Part shown: positions 10,801 through 19,145 of the stretch, in pieces | Layout of the letters: each line of letters opens with the position of its first letter | How positions within the stretch are numbered: position 1 is the first letter of the stretch | From: Nephromyces sp. MM_2019 | Taxonomy: Eukaryota; Apicomplexa; Aconoidasida; Nephromycida | Assembly: GCA_015657535.1 (NCBI GenBank) | Contig: JADHZB010002150.1 | Coordinates: forward strand, 151,206-170,350 | Length of the DNA stretch: 19,145 bases | Reading direction: 5' to 3' | The notes under the pieces: model-generated | Database searches by the model: none | Told to the model about the DNA's origin: nothing | The model's input: the letters and a program-made list of their open reading frames with translations, nothing else | Made by a program: the position numbers and the translations under genes

Positions 10801-13230
10801 AACCAGTATAATTTTAACTTTCTAAACACACACGCACACACACAGTCAATACAATATCTAATAGTATAAATGCGTTTGTAAAATCCATATAAAAATATCC
10901 AAAATCAACATTTTAGGGAAAAAATTTCATCTGCATACTCACTGAGAAATTTCGCAAAGATTAGAAGTATATTAAAGGATATCGAAGGGTGTGAAAAAAT
11001 AATAAATAACAAGTTATATTCATCAGACAAAACAGTAATTAATGAAAATAAATCTCGTAAAGAATCGTCAAAAGCGTACAAAACATCTAATTCCAAAACA
11101 TCTCCAAAATCACAAGAAAATCCAAACAGTTTCATTGACCAAAATAATATGAAAAATCGACCAAATCTTAACCCATTTAATCAAAACAATAGGTTTCCAC
11201 CCAATCCACACTCACAAAATACAAACCCTTATTATCACCAAAATATGAAGAATGTACATGCTTCTAGATATAGGAACCCAATGTCTGTACCTAACATGGC
11301 TAATCTAAACAGGAATATCCCTCCAAATAATGCACAAAAACCTAATATATACTCACAACAAAATACTATACAACATAGCAATATGATGCAAAATCAACAA
11401 AATTATGGACATGATATAAATGCAGCACCATTACACCCACGTAATAACAATGTATTCCCAATGAGGCAGTCTATAAATCCACATTTTGTTAATAATTCCG
11501 TTAATGGTGCTCCACACAACACCACACACAATGTTGACCAACATTTTATTGACAATGAAAACATTTTTTCCAAGCGTATAGGTGTCACTGGAGATAAGCA
11601 ACTCGCGAGTCCATTACAAAATTTCGCAAATTTTTGGAAAGGTAATTAATTTTTGAAATGATTTTGTGTCTAAATATTTATATATAAATATATATTACAC
11701 TTTTTGGTATGCTAAGCTTGGAGGAAATATGGGATTAAATGTTGTAGAATATTGGTATATATATTCAATAGAATGTATGCATATATGTTTGATAAAGTGT
11801 GTGTGTATGTTTAATAGAATGTATGTATGTGTTCTAATAGTACAAGTGATTATTCATGTGTTTTAGTAGAATATGTGTAAACTATAATAGGGTGTATGCA
11901 TGTGCTATCTATTATAGCATCTATACAAATGAAAATTGGTAGAAATAGGGATTTACATGTTAACTTTGATAAAAGATGTATATGATAAAATGTGTTCCGA
12001 ATTGAGAAAATAGATAAATATTGTTTAACCGAATTCATTCAATTTTTATTTTCTCTATTATAAAGATCGTAAAATTAAAAACAATTGCGAATTTACTTTC
12101 ATTCTCCCTACTTTCAAAATCTTTATCAGGATTCTTAAATTACAACAAAAATGACCAAATTGACAGTACAGAATGTTTAAACGACCCAAACAACTCGATA
12201 CCCAAGAATTTTCATCAAAACACACACATTAATCAAAATAACCAAAAATTCAACCCAAATACTCCATTTAACCCAAATAATGCATCATTTAACCCAAATA
12301 ATGCACCATTTAACCCAAATAATGCACCATTTAACCCAAATAATCCACACGGTTCCCCAAACCACCCACACATTAGCCAAAATAACACAAACAACAAACA
12401 AAATGGTGCTCAAAACAAACCCAATAATGCATCTTTGCCCAACAATTCTTATTTCCCCGCTAGGAAATTACCCGCCATAGCAAATCCAAATCCCACACCC
12501 TACCCAGTTAACAATTTCTCATGGGACCAAGCCTTCAAACCAACTGTACAACCTGTAGTTGACAGACTACCTAGACCCTGGTGCGTGTGTGTATAGTAAA
12601 TGAATAGAGATAATTTATTTATGTAGTTAAGCTACGGATTATCGTTGTATAAGGATTAATATGTGTGCTTAAGCTATTGAGCATAATTTTTTAAGGGTTA
12701 GAGTAAACTGTCTAGCATAATAGTATAGGGATATAGATGTATAAACTATTGACTGTGATTAGATAAGGATATTAGAATAACTATGAAGGAATAAACAAGT
12801 CTCTGATTAAGTTTATTGAGTATAATTTGGATGGAATTTTAGAGAATTTAATTTTTGAAATTATCAATTGTAAATAAAACGAAATGTGCTTATGTGTTGC
12901 TCGATTAAATGTTAGGAAGAATGTGTGTAGTATAATTATAAATAATCTTTGTGTAATTTTAAGCAGTAATCAATTAAGAATCGTAGTATTTGATTTTAAA
13001 ATTTGGTTTTATGATATAAGATGATATGATCTATATAGGTTATATTTTACAAAATTTTTGAAGTAAATATACTTAAATATGATCAATTCTACATATGTTT
13101 GTATATATTCAACATAACGATAATATATATGTATGTTTATATAAAATATATACAAAATTATGTGTGTATTTTTGACTTCAGGATTTCATCTATAAATCAA
13201 CAATCTGTGAATCAGATACCAGCAAACTAA
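7872..13230 (+). CDS. Unrecognised 630-residue protein: charged helical N-terminal half, Asn/Gln/Pro-rich C-terminal half with heptapeptide repeats
   Basis: Exons are 7872-7928, 8354-8421, 8844-8877, 9062-9126, 9336-9466, 9800-9861, 10217-10356, 10527-10637, 10917-11641, 12130-12580 and 13182-13230 (TAA). All ten junctions keep frame; an in-frame TGA nine bases upstream supports the start. Residues about 50-240 are rich in Lys, Glu, Leu and Arg with heptad-like spacing (MLKKQQIKSRLQQLLKTKL, ALEEELECTFKPETN, RMEIIDFYKERRLEDI) and probably form coiled coils. ELECTFKPETN resembles an ECTFxP..N motif I remember from protist cytoskeletal coiled-coil proteins, a weak hint only. From about residue 245 the chain turns polar and low in complexity (Asn, Gln, Pro, His, Met), probably disordered. 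Residues 510-537 are four copies of PFNPNNA. The last exon gives a short WISSINQQ tail. No signal peptide, membrane segment or catalytic motif is visible. A scaffold or RNA-binding role would be guesswork. The gene model is firm through exon 9; exons 10-11 rest on frame and splice sites only. Confidence 0.75.
12264..12347 (+). repeat. Coding tandem repeat, four 21-bp units encoding PFNPNNA
   Basis: Units at 12264-12284, 12285-12305, 12306-12326 and 12327-12347 share the core TTTAACCCAAATAAT. Unit 2 differs at its first base (Pro to Ser) and unit 4 at base 19 (Ala to Pro). The third codon positions are otherwise identical, pointing to recent expansion. A degenerate copy (TTCAACCCAAATACT, encoding FNPNT) lies just upstream at 12249-12263. 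The length is a multiple of three, so copy-number change would keep the frame. Confidence 0.95.
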
Positions 13231-14587
13231 TAGGTTAATAAATTCCTAAAAGTTATAACAATCTTAACAATGTGTAATATAAAAGTTAATTATAACTAGA
13301 GTATAAAAGGAACTAATTATTTTTTAAGTGAATTTATGAAATTGTGTACATTTTAAAGGATAAATTAGAAAAAAAAAATTTGTTTTCCATTATACAAATT
13401 TAAACATAAAACTTAGAAGTAAGACACTGTAATTTATATTTTTTTAAATTATAATATGATATTAAAATACGCAAGTTTATTAAAAAGTGTTGTTAAAAAA
13501 GTGTAAATGGGGTGATATGAAGTTATGTTTGATTTATACAAATATATAATACCTATGCATATATTTGCGTGAGTGTATGTATATGTCAGTAAATGTATAA
13601 GTGTGTGGGTATCGTGAATGTGTATTTGAGTGAGCATTACTGTCCATATATGCGTGTATGAATACCTTAATGTGCATGTACCCCCTTCTTTGAATATCAA
13701 AGTACATGTAAATTTCAAAATCAGTGCAAATTTGTGTGAATGTGGCCAGTGCTTAAACGTTTATATGTGAATACAGCAAATATGTGTGAGCCTTTATCTC
13801 TATAAATACCTTTTTATGTGTGGGTATCAGTGTGTCCTTTTTGATATTGTTTAGTACATTTATGTGTGAATGCTAGCAAGGTACATGTGTGTGAGAACAT
13901 AAATATATATATGTACAAGTCTAAGTAAATATGCGCGAGCGTGGCATTCGTGGATAAGTAAAATTATAAATGTATAAATAAATTATATGTGTGTGCGTTA
14001 AAATGTACATCTGGAGACATTAGGGAATTTTTAGGGTGTAGTAGAGGATTGTGTGTGTGTGTGTTACTAGGTGTATGTGTAATAGTGATTATGTGTACCA
14101 ATAAACTAAGTAATATATATTTGGCTATTTTAATGTGCTCGCGCACAACTTTAATTTTCTATAAAGTAGTGATTAATTGAGTATAAAATTGATTTTATGT
14201 GTACCTGTTTTGTTTACAAATGAGTATGTAAGCAACTGAACCGTTGATCAGCCCAATTACTTCAATAACTTTGACTAATTTAAGGTATTACGTAATATAT
14301 CAAAAATTGAACATGCTCGTAATAAAGTTTACCTACACATTGAAATAATTACACAAGTTATGATCAACTGCTTAACGACCTTCCAACGTGGTTTAAAACC
14401 TTCTAGTTCATAATATTAGACTAACTCACAAATACATACATTAAATTAATCATCTCCAATTTTACAGTTATACTTGTATAAATTATTATTAAAGTTTATT
14501 GTTTTATTACGCTTATACACAAGATATTATACAGATCTATCCACAGTTGTACTACATAGTACATGTTTACACAGAATTATATATATT
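13231..14587. other. Intergenic spacer upstream of the proteasome gene, with a TG-rich tract
   Basis: The first 300 bp are AT-rich with A and T runs, likely the 3' UTR of the orphan gene. About 13540-14100 is TG-rich with many TGTGTG and TATGTG words, read by short spurious frames on both strands. About 14150-14587 is AT-rich with no evident gene. I recognise no RNA gene here. Confidence 0.6.
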
Positions 14588-14707
14588 TCACATCCCCCAT
14601 CCCATTAACCCACTCCACTGCTCTTCCCAAATAATTCCCCTTAGCCTCCTAACACAACTCTATCAACTCCACAGACATCTCACTTATTTTATACACTTAT
14701 CCCTACA
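14588..14707 (+). promoter_or_regulatory. G-poor, C/T/A-rich leader directly before the proteasome beta1 start codon
   Basis: Only three G occur in 120 bases, and C-runs such as CATCCCCCATCCCATT and AATTCCCCTTAGCCTCC stand out against the AT-rich surroundings. The tract ends at the ATG. It is best explained as the 5' UTR or proximal promoter of an actively transcribed housekeeping gene. No TATA box or named factor site can be assigned, and the transcription start cannot be placed from sequence alone. Confidence 0.4.
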
Positions 14708-15436
14708 ATGATTGATTTACAAAACGTTTTTTTTGATAACCAACCAGCGGGCGTCTCCTCTGATTGGTTAGCCCCTAGTGAATCAGAGGTTATGGGGACC
14801 TCACTTGTCTGCCTCAAGTTCAAAGATGGTGTAGTCATAGGAGCCGACTCGAGGATAGCACAAGGCCCAATAGTCTCCTCCCGCTCTGGCAGGAAGATAG
14901 CTATTGTACACTATTGCATAGCGGTTGCCTCCAGTGGTAGGACGTCAGACAACATAGCTCTGTGGCATATCCTAAAGTCACAACTCAACCAGAATTCTCA
15001 GGAACTTAACTCCCCCGGAGGAACCTTCCAATCCCATGCAAAGATACCCGCTAACCTACCCACTGTGAGATCAGCCGCTCATCTTCACAAGTCCCTCGTC
15101 TACAACTATAAGAATAGATTGTCCGCCAGCTGTATTCTCGCTGGATGGGATCCCAAAAGAGGCCCACAGATATATTCAATTCCCAAGGGTGGTGTCATGC
15201 ATGAGCGAGAATTTGCCGCGGATGGCTCTGGGTGTATGTTTATGCTCCCATACCTGGATGAAAATTACCACTCTAACCTCACGGCTGAAGAGTGTGTGGA
15301 GATGGCTAAAAAATGCCTCAAGATGGCCATTAGAAGAGATGCTGCATCCGGTGGATTGATTGACATTGTAATAGTAACAGCCAATGGGGCAGAAGAAAAG
15401 CGATTCGATGCTAATGACTACGACTATACCCCCTAG
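14708..15436 (+). CDS. PSMB6: 20S proteasome subunit beta1 (beta type-6, caspase-like), single exon
   Basis: This is a 242-residue Ntn-hydrolase of the inner beta ring, cleaving after acidic residues in most eukaryotes. Residues 1-30 form a propeptide ending in Gly30; autolysis would expose Thr31 as the catalytic Thr1. Asp17 (in GADSR, residue 47) and Lys33 (residue 63) of the active site are present, as are the GSG near 173-175 and RRDAASGG near 209-216 (Asp166 and Ser169 equivalents). AGWDPxxGxQxYSxPxGG is the beta1 signature and separates it from beta2 and beta5. Oddities: position 2 is Ser, not Thr; the residue aligned with S1-pocket Arg45 is Ser75; and about 14 extra residues (102-119 region) follow ELN. 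No intron is needed, unlike all neighbours, and base composition is clearly GC-richer, which may reflect high expression. The stop is TAG. The length is close to the family norm (239 in human). Confidence 0.95.
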   Translation: MIDLQNVFFDNQPAGVSSDWLAPSESEVMGTSLVCLKFKDGVVIGADSRIAQGPIVSSRSGRKIAIVHYCIAVASSGRTSDNIALWHILKSQLNQNSQELNSPGGTFQSHAKIPANLPTVRSAAHLHKSLVYNYKNRLSASCILAGWDPKRGPQIYSIPKGGVMHEREFAADGSGCMFMLPYLDENYHSNLTAEECVEMAKKCLKMAIRRDAASGGLIDIVIVTANGAEEKRFDANDYDYTP

Positions 15437-16149
15437 TTCAGCTGTTCTATGATACCTCTCGGATTCCTTTAATTGGAAATACTAATCTTGATAGGAATCC
15501 CCCACTGTCATTCATAAAAGAAATTTATTAACAAAGGAAACTATATATGAACTACTTTTCAAATCTTTTAATTATGAATTATTTCACCAAAACTTTGCTT
15601 AACATTTAAATGTTTTTATTAACTTAAATTATGCTTAACATACCTCATAGATTTCTATAGGTTTTTTAAATAAATACAAGAGATTCTGCCTAATAAACTA
15701 GTCATATCAAATTACTCAAAACTTTTATAAACCCGTAGCATTATGAATTTAAAATTGACCCACAATCCAATAAAATGAATATAAATATTCTAGGAAAATG
15801 TAGGATATGCAACTAGTATTTGATTGAATCAATAAAACAAACGAGATTAGGAGAATTTAAGCAATGAAATATCACGGAGTTAAGAAATACAGAAAACAGT
15901 ATCCACTGTAGCAATGTCTCGACACAACTCTTATTAGCTCCCAATAGGACGCCTTATCCAATTTTTGTTTTGTATGTCACACTAATTGTCTTTTATCATC
16001 TATATTGTCTTCTCAGCACTTATTTCCATTCTATTAACTGCGAACCACCCTTCTACCCTTAAATATTTTAAAGTTACTTCTTCTTCAACCCTCAAACACA
16101 GTGAAAGGGATGCAACTCTAAGATAGGCTCTTGACCTACACCTTGTATA
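15437..16149. other. Intergenic spacer between proteasome beta1 and the RCC1-repeat gene
   Basis: This is AT-rich but almost free of TG/CA repeats, unlike other spacers. A 7-bp inverted repeat (GGATTCC at 15461-15467, GGAATCC at 15494-15500, 26-base loop) lies just after the beta1 stop and could form a 3' UTR hairpin, though chance is possible. About 16015-16105 is C/T-rich (CTTCTACCCTT, ACTTCTTCTTCAACCCTC) and may belong to the promoter or leader of the next gene. No RNA gene is seen. Confidence 0.5.
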
Positions 16150-18637
16150 ATGGGTCAAGCAGCGCTGACTTCTGGGATCATAGCCTGGGGATCCACAGTA
16201 AGCAATTTATTTCTATAAAACATAAAAATCAGGGATGAAGACACACCTCCGCTATTGTATTCAAACATGTTGTCCTACCTTACCTCACCTTGGTTACACA
16301 CAATTTTAGCATCGAGGTGTGAGAAGTTGTACCCTGCCTCATCGCACTTGGTTGGCGCATTGAAGACATAGTTTGGAGAATGACCACAGCTTTCTCTAGT
16401 ACATGATAAGCACCACAATCCCTCCGTGTGCAAATACAAACTAAATACTTATACTCAGGAATATGGCCAAACTGGTGCACATGTGTCTCAAGACAATAAG
16501 ATGATATTACCGACCTTTTTGGACTCTTTGAGATCAATGAACATTATCTCTATTGCCTGTGGTGGACACCACTCCCTTGTCTTGAGCTCAGGTGGAGAGC
16601 TATACACCTGGGGCTATGGTAAAGATGGCCAGTTGGGTCACAATTCTGTGAGAGATGTACCAAAACCACGTCTTGTACGTGGATTACAGGGGAAATCAGT
16701 CAAAAGTATATCGTGTAGTAGCTATCACTCCGGTGTGTGCCTTGAAGATGGATCGGTCTACATGTGGGGCAGAAATGTGCATGGCCAACTGGGTATAACC
16801 TCAGCGGGTGCATCTGTACTTGCCCCTACATTCTTAGCTTACCTTGAAGGGACACCTATATGTTCAGTTAGTTGCGGTGGCTTCCACACACTGTTTTTGT
16901 CTCAGAATGATTCAAGTGTATATAGCTGTGGTTTAGGGAAATCTGGAAGATTAGGTGTGTAACTTGAATGAATGCGTTTGTATAGTGGATTTATGTGCTA
17001 TTACACACTGAAACAACGTTACTATAATTGATAAATTTTTCTAACTACAATTTGCCATACTTACATGAACACCATTATTTAATCTACACTTTTAGTATTC
17101 ACACACATACTACTATGGAAAAGTATCATGCACACATCTTTTTAACAATAAAATAACTCTGTACATATTGAAACTCGCTCAAAACACTTAGCACACACAT
17201 ATTGTCTACAAACATTTGTGGCTAGAATACATAAACACGTGCTGACGAAAAGCACATGTATTAACACACACACATATTGACTGTTCAACTACATTTTGGC
17301 TTTATAAACAATTAAGAATTACACGTACACATACATATAAACAATACGCACACACATATGTGAGCTACATGCAAACACGCATAGGAATCACAACCATAAA
17401 AACACATTACTCACACACACACACTCTTATGAATTACATTTGGACTAAATTAATACATACATTTAAATTACATAAACACATTTGAACTACATGTCAACAC
17501 ACATATGGCCCATACACTTATATATGAATCACACATACATATGAACCATACACACATTGATGTATCTTATCAGGGCATGGTAATGAGAATGATATGAATA
17601 TGGTTAGTGTGTAAATTTTTAATAGAATTTATCAGAATTTTTTTTTGCTGAAATTAGCCGACAGAAATTATCAAATTACGAAATAAAAATATCAAATCAA
17701 TTTGTGCGGGTCTACACATCTCTGGTTAACTACTTGATTAGCAGTGTATATGTGTGTAATGTGTGTGTGTGTATATATATATTGCCCGTGTTGTGTGTAT
17801 GCGTGTAATGTGTGCGTGTGTTTACGTATATTGTGCATGTGTATATTGTGTGTGTATATGTGTGTTTTATGTATGAATGTGTGTAATTTGTGCGTGTGTA
17901 TCTATATTTTGTGTGTATATTATGTGTGTATGTGTGTAATGTATGAGTGTGTGTATGTATGTTGTATGTATATGTGTGTATTGTGTGTATATTTATGTAT
18001 TGTGTGTATATGTGTGTATTGTGTGCATATGTGTGTAACGAGTTATCTATAAAACTACAACATAAAAGTTAATTTTTAGAAGCTGTTTAGCTTTCACTGG
18101 TTTGTGTGTATCATTTCAAAAATTAAATGAATTATTTTAACTTTTAGGCTGTATTACACACACTGGAAAACTTTACACATGGGGTGGCTCAGCCTTTGGA
18201 AATTTGGGACTTGGTCCAAATATTTCATCGACTGAGCCAAAGAGAGTATTGGGGGTGTTAGAAAATCAGGTTGTGTGTATGTGTTGTGTGCCTGTGTATA
18301 TTATAGGTGTGTACGTGTGTATGTATTAAGAGTGTGTGTGTGTGTATACATTGAGAGTGTGTGGGTGTGTATGTATTGAATGTGTGTGTGTATATATACA
18401 TTGAGAATGTGTGTGTGTGTATTTATTGAGAGTGTGTATGTATAGTGAATTTGTATAAAAACGTGTAAATTTTATCACAAACTTTTATAACTGCCTACAC
18501 ACTTTAACTTTCATACACATTCTTTATAAATATACTAATAAATTCCTTAGGAGGTTACTCGCATATCCATAGGGTCATATCACACTGTGTGTGTAACGGC
18601 TGATGGGTCTACATATAGTTTTGGACAAGGTGGAAGG
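16150..18637 (+). CDS. RCC1-repeat beta-propeller protein, 3' truncated by the window
   Basis: Exons are 16150-16197, 16459-16954, 17574-17602, 17658-17724, 18148-18269 and 18551-18637, giving 283 residues so far, all in frame; the last donor (GTGAGT) leads to an exon outside the window. RCC1 repeats form seven-bladed propellers that serve as Ran exchange factors, chromatin binders or ubiquitin-ligase modules. Seen: IIAWGST|EYGQTG across intron 1 (partial blade); then blades with IACGGHHS..LYTWGYGKDGQLG, ISCSSYHS..VYMWGRNVHGQLG, VSCGGFHT..VYSCGLGKSGRLG, ICAGLHIS..LYTWGGSAFGNLG and ISIGSYHT..TYSFGQGGR. Exons 3 (29 nt) and 4 (67 nt) are recovered only by splicing and restore HGNENDMNM|PTEIIKLRNKNIKS, exactly the segment a blade needs. 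An in-frame TGA 18 bases upstream supports the ATG. The missing C-terminus prevents a decision between RCC1 itself and another RCC1-like protein, since no extra domain is visible. Confidence 0.88.
17744..18042. repeat. TG-rich repeat tract filling RCC1-gene intron 4
   Basis: About 300 bp of nearly pure TG/TATG sequence. An 11-base word ATGYGTGTAAT recurs at 17750, 17799, 17877 and 17930, with a variant at 18029, at irregular spacing. This suggests decayed duplications rather than simple dinucleotide slippage. A 102-residue open frame here encodes only Met/Cys/Val/Tyr and is not a gene. Confidence 0.8.
18320..18444. repeat. 25-bp minisatellite with 50-bp higher-order period in RCC1-gene intron 5
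   Basis: Five contiguous 25-bp units lie at 18320-18344, 18345-18369, 18370-18394, 18395-18419 and 18420-18444. Units 1, 3 and 5 begin TATGTATT or TATTTATT; units 2 and 4 begin TATACATTGAGA. Odd and even units therefore alternate as a 50-bp dimer, present two and a half times. Confidence 0.85.
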
Positions 18638-19056
18638 GTGAGTATTGTTTGATAATATGTTTATATTTATATTCGCTTTATACACACATTGTTAACTCAT
18701 TTCATCTATTGTATAAGTTTTGAATTTTCTATATACACACGAATTCAACTTACAAGTCGTCCAGAATTAAGCTTGAGTAATCAATTCAACACATTTCTCA
18801 CACATACTTGACAAATCTACATGATATACCACCCGTGTACTACACACACACCTTGTATACTACACATGTAACACATGCACACACTTTATACTACCTATGA
18901 GCTATACAAACACATCATAAGTTAATTGTAATTATACACATACGTAATAGAAACAGAATCATACCTATATCACACATCATATACACATATCTGTAATCCC
19001 ATTATGAAATACTTTATATGCACACCCCCATATACACGAATATCCAAACACACATA

Positions 19057-19058
<2 letters not shown>
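18638..19058. other. CA-rich intron (incomplete) of the RCC1-repeat gene
   Basis: The sequence follows a good GTGAGT donor and contains no segment matching the LGxG that must follow GQGGR in an RCC1 blade. Short CACACA, TACACAT and ACACAC words dominate. It is therefore read as an intron whose acceptor lies beyond the window. Confidence 0.6.

Positions 19059-19145
<87 letters not shown>
19059..19145. repeat. (CA)n microsatellite at the window end
   Basis: Eighty-seven bases of uninterrupted CA, about 43 units, run to the last base. It lies in the incomplete intron of the RCC1-repeat gene. A sequence stopping inside a long dinucleotide run suggests that the assembly broke here, so the true repeat length is unknown. 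Confidence 0.98.

Noticed and set aside
12280..12480. Alternative plus-strand frame with repeated MHHLTQI
   Set aside because: It is a frame-shifted reading of the PFNPNNA repeat; the other frame is supported by in-frame splicing to exons 9 and 11.
16280..16537. 85-residue minus-strand open frame
   Set aside because: It overlaps RCC1 exon 2 in antisense and has no recognisable domain. It is kept only as part of the intron 1 observation.
17744..18052. 102-residue plus-strand open frame rich in Cys, Val, Met and Tyr
   Set aside because: It is a translation of the TG-rich intron 4 of the RCC1-repeat gene. The exons on both sides join in frame across it.
18301..18444. Repeat array considered as a CRISPR
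   Set aside because: Units are contiguous 25-mers without unique spacers, in an intron of a eukaryotic gene.

Overview
This window is nuclear DNA of an AT-rich, intron-dense eukaryote. Five protein genes lie head to tail on the plus strand, separated by 0.7-1.5 kb of gene-free sequence. Exons were placed by hand from GT..AG borders, reading-frame continuity across every junction, and recognisable protein motifs. TAA, TGA and TAG all act as stops, so the code looks standard and a ciliate-type code is unlikely. Short exons, short introns and close gene spacing, with TG/CA-rich introns, fit an apicomplexan such as a piroplasm. That placement is an impression, not a proof.

Layout: (1) 1-2275, the 3' part of an M20D-type amidohydrolase, six visible exons, with its 5' end outside the window. 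(2) 3626-6982, a 13-exon RecA/RAD51-family gene closest to XRCC3, 312 residues. (3) 7872-13230, an 11-exon gene for a 630-residue protein I cannot name, with a charged helical first half and an Asn/Gln/Pro-rich second half that holds a tandem heptapeptide. (4) 14708-15436, an intron-free proteasome beta1 (caspase-like) subunit. (5) 16150 to beyond the window end, an RCC1-repeat protein with six visible exons. The window closes inside a (CA)n microsatellite at 19059-19145, probably an assembly or read limit.

The genes do not form one pathway. They are a metabolic hydrolase, a recombination factor, an orphan protein, protein turnover and a beta-propeller protein, as expected of an ordinary eukaryotic stretch. 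The striking features are structural. Introns and spacers carry TG-rich or CA-rich tracts whose orientation switches along the window. The 29-base and 67-base exons of the RCC1 gene lie between a CA-rich and a TG-rich intron that could pair in RNA. One intron holds a 25/50-bp minisatellite. The beta1 subunit lacks the S1-pocket arginine of its family and carries a loop insertion. No RNA genes, transposons, CRISPR arrays or viral genes were recognised.
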